From Sorangium cellulosum (GTDB lineage Bacteria > Myxococcota_A > Polyangia > Polyangiales > Polyangiaceae), in contig NZ_CP012673.1 in NCBI RefSeq assembly GCF_002950945.1, positions 7,888,501-7,952,500 of the forward strand: 64,000 nt of DNA, read 5' to 3'. Under the pieces are notes generated by a model. The model saw only the letters and a list, made by a program, of their open reading frames with translations. It ran no database searches and had not been told where the DNA came from. The position numbers were made by a program, and so were the translations under genes. Of the stretch, positions 33,117 through 41,593 are shown one piece after another (positions within the stretch are counted from its first letter, which is position 1; each line of letters opens with the position of its first letter).

Positions 33117-33893
33117 TTGAACGCCACCGCTGCCCGGGTGCAGCCTCACCCGCCGTTCGGCGCTGCATGTGGCGTGCAACTACCGAGTCATGGCGTGCAG
33201 CGAAGCGTTCCCGAAACAAAGTCCTTGCCCAGCGTTGTCGGCCACACTAAATAGCTCAATCACATAATGGACAGCAACGACGGGCGGTCGTTGGGTCCGC
33301 ATCCTCGTCTCGTTGAACGCCTGCGCAACGAACGGATCTGAGTGCCATGGCCATCGATTCCCGCGAGCCCGGTAGCCTCGGCGCTGGCGTCGACGTCCGA
33401 CACCGTGGCGCCGCCGAGCCCCGAGCGCGCCACGAGGCAATCGAGCGCAAGAAATGGACGGCGGCGCGTCCTCATCGTCGGCGCGACCAGCTTCGCCCGC
33501 GGCCAGCGTTCACCTCGTCGCCTTATCATCGAAGCGGATTAGTCAATTAACCAATGAAATCTGCAGCAAGGACGCAAACGCAGCATGAAAGCGCCGCGGT
33601 TCTACTTGCAGCCGGCCAGGGCTCTGCGAATCTTGGCTCCCCGTAGGATCATCGGTTCGAAGAACGCTCCCGAGGATCGATCCGAAGCAGCTGGGCTCAT
33701 TGAGACGTCGTACCTTTCTGCGAAGGCGACCCCTTCGCAGGCGTAGGCTCGCGAGGCGCGCGAGCCCGCGCCATGATTGAGCTTCGGTCGAGGTGAATTG
33801 ACCGGAGCGCTGTGCCTATCGACGCGCGTCGAGGATGGGCGGCGGTCGCGTTGCCTCGATTCACGACGCATAGCAACGATGAGAGGTTATTTA
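33099..33893. other. Gene-free, relatively AT-rich region upstream of sbnA
   Basis: About 790 bases without a convincing gene, and visibly less GC-rich than the neighbourhood, especially 33080-33120, 33241-33270 and 33535-33600. The perfect 11-bp tandem repeat at 33095-33116 (straddling the left end of this interval) and two hairpins at 33719-33766 are entered separately. The remainder shows only short open frames without conserved character. Confidence 0.5.
33719..33766 (+). promoter_or_regulatory. Two consecutive hairpins in the putative sbnA leader
   Basis: TGCGAAGG (33719-33726) pairs with CCTTCGCA (33732-33739) over a 5-nt loop, and GGCTCGCG (33746-33753) pairs with CGCGAGCC (33759-33766) over a 5-nt loop. 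They lie about 130-175 bases upstream of the sbnA start and could be part of a structured leader or operators. No T-tract follows. Confidence 0.4.
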
Positions 33894-34922
33894 ATGTTAT
33901 CGGCAATGGCCACTCCTACCATCGTCCATTCACCGCTCGACATGGTCTTCAGCAACGTCTACTACAAGCTCGACAGCTTCCTGGTCGACAACGCCGTCTT
34001 TTTGAAGCTGGAGGGCCTCAACCCTGCCGGCTCCATCAAGATCAAGCCCGCCATCGAGATGCTCACGGACCTCGAGCGACGCGGCGTGATCACGCCGGGC
34101 AAGAACCACGTCATCGAATCCTCGTCAGGCAACCTGGGCATCGCCCTCAGCATCGCCTGCAAGATCAAGGGATATCGTTTCACCTGCGTCACCGACGTGA
34201 ACATCAACAAGCTGGCCAAGCGCTACATCGAGCTCTATGGAGGCAAGGTCATCGTCATCAACAAGCGCGACGAGAACGGCGGATTTTTGAACTCGCGCAT
34301 CGAGCACATCAAATCACTACTGGCCGAGCATCCGCCTTATGTCTGGTTAAATCAGTACGCCTCGCCTTCCAACAAGCTCGCGCACTACAAGCGCACCGCG
34401 GCCGAGATCTTCGCGGCGTTCAGCCGCGTCGACTACCTGTTCGTCGGCGCGGGAACGACGGGCACGCTCATGGGATGCGGCGAGTACGTGAAGCGACACG
34501 CGCCAGCGACCAAGCTGATCGCCGTCGATGCGGTCGGGTCGGTCACCTTCGGCCTGCCGCCCAAGAAGCGGCATATCCCCGGGCTCGGGACGAGCCGGCG
34601 CCCCGAGCTCCTGGAGCCCAGCCTCGTCGATGATCTCGTCGTGATCTCGGAGCCCGACACGATCGCCATGTGCCACGAGATCCTGGCCGTAGAGGGCCTT
34701 CTCGTCGGCGGCTCGACGGGCACCGTGCTCGCAGGAGTGCGCTCGTACACGGGCAAGATCGGCAGGGGCAAGACGGTGGTCGCCATCAGCCCAGACTTCG
34801 GAGATCGATATATCGAGACCATCTACGACCGGGCGTGGTTGAACGAAAACTTCCCCTCGGTCCAGGACGACGTACCGGTATCGGCGAGGAGCTTCCGCTA
34901 TGACTCACTCACAACAGTTTGA
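33894..34922 (+). CDS. sbnA: 2,3-diaminopropionate biosynthesis protein SbnA (PLP synthase)
   Basis: 342 residues from ATG 33894, chosen because GAGAGG lies 7 bases upstream; it overlaps sbnB by 23 nt. Fold-type II PLP enzyme of the cysteine-synthase superfamily: LKLEGLNPAGSIKIKPA with PLP Lys K49, phosphate loop SSSGNLGIALSIACK, LFVGAGTTGTLMGCGEYV and GGSTGTVLAG. LNPAGSIKIKPA and LGTSRRPELLEPSL match SbnA more than cysteine synthase. SbnA joins O-phospho-L-serine and L-glutamate to give N-(1-amino-1-carboxy-2-ethyl)glutamate. Base composition is less GC-rich than flanking genes, suggesting acquisition. First gene of the cassette. Confidence 0.9.
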   Translation: MLSAMATPTIVHSPLDMVFSNVYYKLDSFLVDNAVFLKLEGLNPAGSIKIKPAIEMLTDLERRGVITPGKNHVIESSSGNLGIALSIACKIKGYRFTCVTDVNINKLAKRYIELYGGKVIVINKRDENGGFLNSRIEHIKSLLAEHPPYVWLNQYASPSNKLAHYKRTAAEIFAAFSRVDYLFVGAGTTGTLMGCGEYVKRHAPATKLIAVDAVGSVTFGLPPKKRHIPGLGTSRRPELLEPSLVDDLVVISEPDTIAMCHEILAVEGLLVGGSTGTVLAGVRSYTGKIGRGKTVVAISPDFGDRYIETIYDRAWLNENFPSVQDDVPVSARSFRYDSLTTV

Positions 34923-35925
34923 TTTTTTCGTCATCGGCGGCGACGTCGTTCATGAGCTGGTGTCGCGCGATCGCGTCGCCATCATGAGCAGGGTCCAGGA
35001 CGCCTACGCTGCCCACGGCGCCGGCAAGACAGTGAACCCCGACAGCTACTTCCTGCGCTTCCCCGACAAGGCGAACGCGCGGATCATCGCGCTGCCTGCC
35101 TACCTGGGCGGCGGCCTCGATGTCGCGGGGATCAAGTGGATCGCCAGCTTCCCGGACAACATCTCCAGGGGCATTCCTCGAGCGTCGGCGGTCCTGATCC
35201 TCAACGACTACGAGACGGGCTACCCCATCGCCTGCCTGGAGAGCTCCATCATCAGCGCTGCACGGACGGCGGCGTCGGCCGTGCTGGGCGCAGAGTGGTT
35301 GAACGACGGCAAGCTGCAGGCCAGGAACGTCGGTTTCATCGGCAACGGCCTGATCAGCCGCTACATCGCCGACTTCTTCTTCGACAAGGGCTGGCGCTTC
35401 GAGAACGTCCACCTCTTCGACCTCGAACGCTCCTACAGCGAGGCGATGGCCAAGCATATCCATGAGCAGCGCGGCGCGAACGTCCTCTACGCGGACAGCA
35501 CCGAGGCCCTCATCCGCCGGTGCGACATGGTCGTGTTCGCGACCACGGCGCCCACGCCCTACGTCCAGGATCCAGCGCTGTTCTCGCACAATCCCGTGGT
35601 CTTGAACGTCTCGCTGCGCGATCTGTCGCCCGAGATCATCCTGTCGGCCGACAACATCGTCGACGACGTGGACCATTGCTTGAAGGCGAACACCTCACCG
35701 CACCTCGCCGAGCAGCGCGTGGGCAACCGCGCCTTCGTCAACGGAACCCTGGATGAGCTGATCCGCGGTAGCATCAGGCTCTCGGGCGACCGCCCCCGCA
35801 TCTTCTCGCCGTTCGGCATGGGTATCCTGGATCTGGCCGTCGGCATCCACGTCTACCGCGAGGCCGTCGCCGCGGGTCGCGCCATCCGGATCGACAACTT
35901 CTTCCACGAGCGGAAGCGCTGGTAA
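34900..35925 (+). CDS. sbnB: 2,3-diaminopropionate biosynthesis protein SbnB (NAD-dependent)
   Basis: 341 residues from ATG 34900, with AGGAG upstream inside sbnA. It belongs to the ornithine cyclodeaminase/mu-crystallin family: DSYFLRFPDKANARIIALPA, GIKWIASFPDNISRGIPRAS, AVLILNDYETGYPIACLES, the Rossmann loop VGFIGNGLISRYIADFFF, and DMVVFATTAPTPYV, with the SbnB-type FDLERSYSEAMAKHI. SbnB oxidatively cleaves the SbnA product into 2-oxoglutarate and L-2,3-diaminopropionate, a building block of staphyloferrin B, viomycin, zwittermicin and others. With sbnA it forms a complete diaminopropionate module, but no NRPS lies within the window. Confidence 0.92.
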   Translation: MTHSQQFDFFVIGGDVVHELVSRDRVAIMSRVQDAYAAHGAGKTVNPDSYFLRFPDKANARIIALPAYLGGGLDVAGIKWIASFPDNISRGIPRASAVLILNDYETGYPIACLESSIISAARTAASAVLGAEWLNDGKLQARNVGFIGNGLISRYIADFFFDKGWRFENVHLFDLERSYSEAMAKHIHEQRGANVLYADSTEALIRRCDMVVFATTAPTPYVQDPALFSHNPVVLNVSLRDLSPEIILSADNIVDDVDHCLKANTSPHLAEQRVGNRAFVNGTLDELIRGSIRLSGDRPRIFSPFGMGILDLAVGIHVYREAVAAGRAIRIDNFFHERKRW

Positions 35926-35975
35926 GTCGCCCGTCTGGGGCCGGTGCGTATCACCACGAGAGGTTACCGAACGAC

Positions 35976-37049
35976 ATGCTGAACGTGAACACCTTGGAAA
36001 CGGATCGCCCCGCGCTGCAGCGCCACGAATGGCCTCCTGTCGCGCCTTTCTCGGCGCTGTCGGCGGAGCTCCGCAGCTTCCTGGATGCCGACGCGGGCGG
36101 CCGGCAGGAGCTCCTGTCGGGCCTGCGCGCGGACGTCGAGGAGCATGGCAAGTTCATCCATGACAGCCTCGGCGTCGTCTATGCATACGTCTACGGCTAC
36201 CCGGACAGCCCCTGCTACCTCCGCGCCGACGTCGCGCTGGAGGCCGCGCTGCTAGGCGCCAAGCTGGTCCTGGAAGAGGAGCTGATCGAGCGCTGGTTGC
36301 CCGTCCAGCCGATCCCGCACATCGAGAAGCAAAAGGACGCGGTCGAGTACCTGCGTGAGTTCACGAAGTCGAACGCCGGGGTCTACCACGAGCTGTTCGA
36401 CTATCTGCGCGCCGAGGTGACCCGCCAGGCTATGACCGATTTCCTGCGGCTGGAGGTGTGCCGCAACGAGGTCGTCGACGACGAGGTCGCGTTGCTGATA
36501 TGCGGCCTGCAAGGCAACATGAAGAAGGTGATGGTCTCGAACCTGTGGGACGAGTGCGGCAACGGCGGGCTGCAACGCTTCCACACTTACTGGCTGCGCC
36601 GGCTGATCGAGCGGCTGGACGACTGGAGCTTCTTGCCGCGGTACCGCGAGCGAGAGAAGCCGTGGTTCTCGGCCGTCACATCCAATACATTCAACGCGCT
36701 GCTGACCCGATCCGGATACAAATATCGCGCATACGGCTCCTTCATGACCACCGAGGCCTGGGTGGAGCCGCACTTCGAGCGCATCCTCGACGGGCTCGCG
36801 CGCGTGGGCCTGGACGACGACGACCTCGCCGTGTACTTTCAGTCCCACGTGAAGATCGACCCGCATCATACCGAGGAGATCCTCGGCGGAATGAATCATC
36901 AAACCCCCGAGCTCACGCCGCCGGAGGTCGCTGAGGTCCTGCGCGGCGCGCACCTGGCCGTCGCTGCGGGCGTATCGCAGTACGACCGGGTGCTCAGGCG
37001 CCTGCGGGCCATCGCCCTCCGGCCGGGCGCCCACGATCGTGTGACATGA
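35976..37049 (+). CDS. Heme-oxygenase-like diiron oxidase (iron-containing redox enzyme family)
   Basis: 357 residues from ATG 35976, with GAGAGGTTA upstream resembling the sbnA ribosome site. All-helical with HDO-type metal motifs: LRLEVCRNEVVDDE (E160), NLWDECGNGGLQRFHTYW (E193, H203) and YFQSHVKIDPHHTEEIL (H291, D295, H298), the order seen in UndA, BesC, SznF and PolF. These enzymes activate oxygen on amino or fatty acids for N-hydroxylation, C-C cleavage, desaturation or azetidine formation. As the gene sits 50 nt after sbnB, free diaminopropionate (or a derivative) is the natural candidate substrate. The stop overlaps the transporter start as ATGA. The N-terminal 130 residues are a less conserved helical extension. 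Confidence 0.85.
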   Translation: MLNVNTLETDRPALQRHEWPPVAPFSALSAELRSFLDADAGGRQELLSGLRADVEEHGKFIHDSLGVVYAYVYGYPDSPCYLRADVALEAALLGAKLVLEEELIERWLPVQPIPHIEKQKDAVEYLREFTKSNAGVYHELFDYLRAEVTRQAMTDFLRLEVCRNEVVDDEVALLICGLQGNMKKVMVSNLWDECGNGGLQRFHTYWLRRLIERLDDWSFLPRYREREKPWFSAVTSNTFNALLTRSGYKYRAYGSFMTTEAWVEPHFERILDGLARVGLDDDDLAVYFQSHVKIDPHHTEEILGGMNHQTPELTPPEVAEVLRGAHLAVAAGVSQYDRVLRRLRAIALRPGAHDRVT

Positions 37050-38578
37050 GCCTTCTCACGGCCGTCGCGGCGTTCAGCCCCATCCTGCTCAGCGCGCTCG
37101 TCATCCTCGTCTTCCGGCGAGGCGCGGCGACGGGCGCGCTGTCGGGGATCGCGCTCGCCGCGGCGCTGATCCTCCTGAGCGAGGCGTTCACGCTCGACGT
37201 CGGGCACGTGCAGACGGCCCTCGGCACGGCCGTCATCCTGACGCTGAGCGCCCTTCTGGTCATCGTCCCGGGCCTTTACCTGAACGCCGTGCTGCGCGCC
37301 CAGGGCATCGTCGATGGCCTGGTGGCCTGGATCGAGTCCTTGCAGGTCCGCGCAGAACCCAAGGCCCTCATCCTTCTGCTCGGCTTCCTGCCCGCGGTCG
37401 AGTCGTTGACCGGGTTCGGCGTGTCCCTCTTCCTCGGCGTTCCGATCTTCTTTCGCCTGTTTCCCGCCGACAAGGCATATCGGCTATCGCTGCTGGGCAT
37501 GAACATCATGCCCTGGGGCACGCTGGCGCTCGCTACCGTCATCGGAGCGTCCTTGAGCGGCTATCCGACGGTCGTGCTGGGCACGGCGACGGCCCTGACG
37601 AGCTCCGCCGTGTTTCCGTGCATCGGGCTGATCGCGCTGTATACGCTCGGGGGCGGCGAGATGCTCCGCAGGCACGGCGCGCTGGCCCTCGCGCTGGGCG
37701 CCGGACTGTCGGCCTCCCTGTTCCTGTTCAACCGGATCGGGCTCACCGAGACGGCCGGCATCCTCGCCGGCGCCATGACGGGGCTCGGCGGGTTTCTGCT
37801 GCTGCGCGGCCGCGGGATCCCGGCGCGTGCCACGGACCCCGATCGCGCGGGCGAACACGCGCCCGCGCGGGTCGCGCGCTTGCTTCTGCCCTACATCCTC
37901 GTCCTCGCGCTGATCTTGCTCACCCGGACGATCGGTCCGATCCATCGCTGGCTCACCGACCTTCTGCTGCTCACGACGGAGCGGGTGAAATTCAGCGTCT
38001 TCACGAGCCCTGGGCTGGCCCTGGCGGTCGTCGCGTTCTTCCTGATCCGCTTGCAGCCGGTGCGCATCGACCACAAAGCGATCTGGACGCGGGCCCGCGT
38101 CGCCACGCTGGGCCTGTTCTGTTTCATCCTGCTGGCGCAGATCATGCGCGAGTCGAACATGATCGCGGCGGTCGCGACGCTCCTGGAGCAGCAGGGCAGC
38201 GGGCAGGCGAGCGTCATGTCCCTCCTGTCGCCGCTCCTCGGCATGGTGAGCGGCTTCATCACCGGCTCGAACCTGGGCGGGAATGCGCTGATCATGACCG
38301 TGCAGCAGCAGATCGGCAGCGCGCTGGGCGAGGGGCTGCTGTTCTCCGCGGTCCAGAACAGCGCTGCAGGTCACGCGGTGTTCGCCTCGCTGCCGATCAT
38401 CATCCTCGTCATGACGATCGCGCGCGACGGCAGCGAGCAGGAAAAGACCGCCGAGCACGACTTGCTCCGTTTCACCCTCAAAGTGGCGGCGTTCGTGCTC
38501 GCCGCGGTGGTGCTGGCCTGCGTCGTGGTCAGGCACGCCGGGCTCCTCGCGCTGGTGGTGCCCGGCGCGGTCCGCTGA
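37046..38578 (+). CDS. L-lactate-permease-family transporter
   Basis: 510 residues with 12-14 predicted membrane helices. MSLLTAVAAFSPILLSALVI and LTLSALLVIVPGLYLNAVLR, LGFLPAVESLTGFGVSLFLG, GMNIMPWGTLALATVIGASL and GSNLGGNALIMTVQQQIG follow the LctP/GlcA permease pattern, in which proton-coupled transport of short 2-hydroxy-carboxylates is known. The ATGA overlap with the diiron-oxidase gene puts it in the same operon, so it more likely moves the pathway product or a precursor than lactate. Direction of transport is unknown. It ends the cassette; the next gene is convergent. Confidence 0.85.
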   Translation: MSLLTAVAAFSPILLSALVILVFRRGAATGALSGIALAAALILLSEAFTLDVGHVQTALGTAVILTLSALLVIVPGLYLNAVLRAQGIVDGLVAWIESLQVRAEPKALILLLGFLPAVESLTGFGVSLFLGVPIFFRLFPADKAYRLSLLGMNIMPWGTLALATVIGASLSGYPTVVLGTATALTSSAVFPCIGLIALYTLGGGEMLRRHGALALALGAGLSASLFLFNRIGLTETAGILAGAMTGLGGFLLLRGRGIPARATDPDRAGEHAPARVARLLLPYILVLALILLTRTIGPIHRWLTDLLLLTTERVKFSVFTSPGLALAVVAFFLIRLQPVRIDHKAIWTRARVATLGLFCFILLAQIMRESNMIAAVATLLEQQGSGQASVMSLLSPLLGMVSGFITGSNLGGNALIMTVQQQIGSALGEGLLFSAVQNSAAGHAVFASLPIIILVMTIARDGSEQEKTAEHDLLRFTLKVAAFVLAAVVLACVVVRHAGLLALVVPGAVR

Positions 38579-38660
38579 GCGCCGCGCGCTACCGCGGCTC
38601 GGCGACCCCGCCGGACCGGCGGCACAGCCGCGCGCCTGGCCGGACTTCGGGCGGGCGCAA

Positions 38661-40199
38661 CTAGATCCGCGCCGGCAGCTCCACCACGAAGGTCGCCCCC
38701 TCGCCGGGCGCGCTCTCCACCGCGATCGTCCCGCCGTGCGCCTCGACGACGCTCTTCACGATCGACAGCCCGAGGCCCGTGCCGTCGCGGCGTTCGTCCG
38801 TCGTGAAGAACCGATCGAAGATCCGAGGCAGGTGCTGCGGTGGTATCCCCGGCCCCCGGTCGCGCACCGAGATCCTCGCCGTCCTGCCGCCCTGCCCCGC
38901 CTCGACCGTCACCACGACAGGCTCCCCCGGCGGCGAGAACTTCACCGCGTTGTCCACCAGGTTGAGCAGCGCTGTCTCCAGATCCGTCTGCCGCGCCCGC
39001 ATCAGCCGCGCGGGCATCTCGTACCGGAGCACGACCGGTCGATCCGGGGCGCTCGCGCGCTCGGCCACACGCGCGGCGAGCGCCTCGAGATCCACGATCG
39101 CCATCGCCTCGCTCGAGGCGTCGATCCGGCTGAGCTCGAGCAGCCGCGACACCAGCCGGTCGAGGCGCGCCACGTCGAGCTCGATGTTGCGCAGGAAGCG
39201 CCGGCGGGCCTCGAGGTCGTCCGCCGCGCCCTCGTCGAGGAGCTCGGCGGCGCCGCGGATCGACGTGAGCGGCGACTTGAACTCGTGCGCCACGTCGGCC
39301 GCGAACTCCGAGATATACCGCAATCGAGCCGCGAGCCGCTCGTTCATCGCCGCGAACGACTCGCCGAGCTCGCGGATCTCGCCGCTCCCGGAGGTGGGGA
39401 CGACGAGCTCGCGCTCGCCGGCCGCGATGCGCTTCGCGGCGCGCGAGAGCTTGCCGAGCGGCCGCGAGATCGACCACGCGAGGGCGAGCGTGACGAGGCC
39501 CGTGAACAGGCTCGCGACCACGAGCACCCGGATGAGGCCCGAGCGGATCCGGTGGAGCTCGACGAGCACCGGGCGCGTGGAGCGGGCCACGTAGACCGCC
39601 CCGAGCACCTCGCCGCCGCTGCGGATCGGCTCGGCCAGGAAGAGGATCACCGCGGGCTGCCGCTCCCGGACGCGCGTCCGGGTGGCGCGCCGGCCGGCCA
39701 GCGCCTCGCGGACCTCGGGGCGCAGCGGCACGTCGGGCCAGCGCTCGCGCGGCTCGTCCTCGGAGCGCGCCGAGGAGCGCAAGGGCCACACGCCGTCGGC
39801 CAGGTCGCCGAGGCGCCCGCCGACGTCCTCGCTCCGCGGGAGCCACCCGGGCGCAGGCGGCTCCGGGCCCTCGGGCGGGCCGTTCTCGTGCGAGTCGGCG
39901 ACCACGGCGCCCGCGCCGTCGAGCAGGCGAATGCGCGTGCGCGTGCGCCGCGCCGCGTACGTGAGGACCTCGGCGTGCTCCGGCGCGCCGGGAGCGACGC
40001 CGCGGAGGGCGCCCGACCGCAGCATCGCCGCGACCATGACCGCCTGGTTCGCCATGTCGCGCTCGAGCGAGTCGAGGAGCTGCCGCTCGTAGATGCGCGC
40101 GAACTCGAGCCCGGCCACGGGCACGAGCAGGACGACGAGGTTGACGACCAGCAGCCGGACGCGGATGCGGCCGAGCTCGCGGAGCAGGCGCTCTACCAT
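38661..40199 (-). CDS. Membrane sensor histidine kinase, ChvG/ExoS-like
   Basis: 512 residues. Membrane segments at about 14-32 and 224-243 bracket a periplasmic sensor domain of about 190 residues (LLDGAGAVVADSHENG, AVYVARSTRPVLVELHRIRS). HAMP at about 244-296 (ISRPLGKLSRAAKRIAAGER) leads to HisKA with H305 in ADVAHEFKSPLTS, then the ATP-binding domain with ALLNLVDNAVKFSPP, SVRDRGPGIPPQHL and GTGLGLSIVKSVVEAHGG. The pattern with REC-wHTH partner resembles ChvG/ChvI stimulus-sensing systems for envelope or acid stress. The gene follows its response regulator by 12 nt and ends the five-gene membrane operon. Part of its HAMP sequence recurs at 32839-32919. Confidence 0.92.
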   Translation of the reverse strand: MVERLLRELGRIRVRLLVVNLVVLLVPVAGLEFARIYERQLLDSLERDMANQAVMVAAMLRSGALRGVAPGAPEHAEVLTYAARRTRTRIRLLDGAGAVVADSHENGPPEGPEPPAPGWLPRSEDVGGRLGDLADGVWPLRSSARSEDEPRERWPDVPLRPEVREALAGRRATRTRVRERQPAVILFLAEPIRSGGEVLGAVYVARSTRPVLVELHRIRSGLIRVLVVASLFTGLVTLALAWSISRPLGKLSRAAKRIAAGERELVVPTSGSGEIRELGESFAAMNERLAARLRYISEFAADVAHEFKSPLTSIRGAAELLDEGAADDLEARRRFLRNIELDVARLDRLVSRLLELSRIDASSEAMAIVDLEALAARVAERASAPDRPVVLRYEMPARLMRARQTDLETALLNLVDNAVKFSPPGEPVVVTVEAGQGGRTARISVRDRGPGIPPQHLPRIFDRFFTTDERRDGTGLGLSIVKSVVEAHGGTIAVESAPGEGATFVVELPARI

Positions 40200-40211
40200 G
40201 GCGGCGGCCGG

Positions 40212-40901
40212 CTACGCCCCTTGCGCCTTGTAGCCGACGCCGTGCACCGTCGCGATCGGGTCGCCGCCGACCTCGCGGAACTTGGCGCGGATCCGGCGGA
40301 CGTGCGTGTCGATGGTGCGCTCGGTGATCAGGTTGTCGTAGCGGTAGGCGCGCTGCATGAGCTGCGCGCGCGAGAGCACGACCCCCGGCCGCTCGAGCAG
40401 CGCGCTCAGCACGCCGAGCTCCGTCGCGGTGAGCGGCACGATCTGCCCGAGGTAGCGGGCCTCGTGGCGGTCGATGTCGACCTCGACCGGGCCGTGGCGG
40501 AGCACCGCGGCGCGCGGCTCCGCCGGCGCGGGCGGCGCCTCGGCGCGCCGGAGGAGGGCGCGGACGCGCGCCACGAGCTCGCGCGGCGAGAACGGCTTGA
40601 TGAGGTAGTCGTCGCCGCCGAGCTCCAGGCCCACGATCCGGTCGACCTCATCGGCGCGCGCGGACAGGAAGAGGATGGGCGTGCGGCTCGCCGCCCGGAT
40701 GCGCCGGCACACCTCGAGGCCGTCGATCTCGGGGAGCATGACGTCCAGCACCACGAGGTCGACCCTCCCCGCGCCCGCGGCGTCCATCGCGGCGCGCCCG
40801 TCGGCCACCGCGGTCACGGCGTAGCCTTCTTTCTGCAGGGCATAGAGCAGGACCTCGCGGATGTGCGCCTCGTCGTCGACGACCAGGATGTGTTTGCTCA
40901 C
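40212..40901 (-). CDS. OmpR-family response regulator (ChvI-like)
   Basis: 229 residues from GTG 40901, overlapping the upstream gene as GTGA. The receiver domain has HILVVDDEAHIREVLLYALQ, phospho-acceptor D53 in LVVLDVMLPEIDG, and LIKPFSPRELVARVRALLRR. The C-terminal winged helix (about 130-225) ends in LSRAQLMQRAYRYDNLITER and TIDTHVRRIRAKF, the OmpR/PhoB DNA-recognition signature. It should be phosphorylated by the adjacent histidine kinase and regulate promoters, perhaps its own operon, but no binding sites were identified. Confidence 0.95.
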   Translation of the reverse strand: MSKHILVVDDEAHIREVLLYALQKEGYAVTAVADGRAAMDAAGAGRVDLVVLDVMLPEIDGLEVCRRIRAASRTPILFLSARADEVDRIVGLELGGDDYLIKPFSPRELVARVRALLRRAEAPPAPAEPRAAVLRHGPVEVDIDRHEARYLGQIVPLTATELGVLSALLERPGVVLSRAQLMQRAYRYDNLITERTIDTHVRRIRAKFREVGGDPIATVHGVGYKAQGA

Positions 40902-41593
40902 GTCTCGATCGATGCCTCCGGGGCGCCGCCGTCATGCTCGCCGATGGCCACGCCGAGGCCCTCCACGCGCGCCCAGACCTCGGACACGATACCAGAGGCC
41001 CCCTCGACCGAGGACCCGGCGAAGCGCGCCAGGACGAGCTGCGTGCGGAGCGCGTGGACGAGATCCGCGAGCTCCTCGAGGGCGCGCGCGTCGCGGTCGC
41101 GCATGGCGCGCAGGCGCCGGATGTTGTCGAGGTGCAGGTGCGCCGTGGCCAGGGCCCGGCCGCCCGCGCCGCCCCGCTCCAGCGCCGCGACGCGCTCGGC
41201 GGCGGCGGCCTCGTCGAAGCCGCCGCGGCGGAGGAGCGCGTCGAGCTCGGCGTGGCGGGCGGCGGCGCGCGCGACCTCGGCCTCGATGCGCGAGGCGGCC
41301 TCGCGCGACAGGAGCGCCTCGAGCGCGGTGCCGGCGCAGGCGTCGACGCCCTCGCGCAGGGCGCCCTGGACGCGCGCCGCGGCCGCGGTCGAGGCGGCGC
41401 GCGGGCGCTCGCCGCCCTCGCCCCGCGCCGAGGTGGAGGTGAGCGCGATGGGCGCCCAGATCGGCCAGAGCGGCACGCAGAGCGCCGCGGAGAGGGCGGC
41501 GCGGCGGCGCCCCTCCAGCGACGCGCGGTACACCGCCACGGCGCACGCGAGCCCGGCGAGGAGGTAGAGGGCCGCGAGGTCGCGGAGGCTCAT
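40898..41593 (-). CDS. Membrane-anchored Ala-rich coiled-coil protein of unknown function
   Basis: 231 residues. The ATG (41593) overlaps the upstream gene stop as ATGA and the stop overlaps the regulator start. Two membrane segments at about 5-22 (LAALYLLAGLACAVAVY) and 32-50 (ALSAALCVPLWPIWAPIAL) are followed by a soluble, highly helical region of about 170 residues rich in Ala, Arg and Glu (EAEVARAAARHAELDALLRR, ALEELADLVHALRTQLVLAR) that is probably coiled-coil. No known family recognised. Full coupling into the operon suggests a part in the same envelope-sensing unit. Confidence 0.7.
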   Translation of the reverse strand: MSLRDLAALYLLAGLACAVAVYRASLEGRRRAALSAALCVPLWPIWAPIALTSTSARGEGGERPRAASTAAAARVQGALREGVDACAGTALEALLSREAASRIEAEVARAAARHAELDALLRRGGFDEAAAAERVAALERGGAGGRALATAHLHLDNIRRLRAMRDRDARALEELADLVHALRTQLVLARFAGSSVEGASGIVSEVWARVEGLGVAIGEHDGGAPEASIET

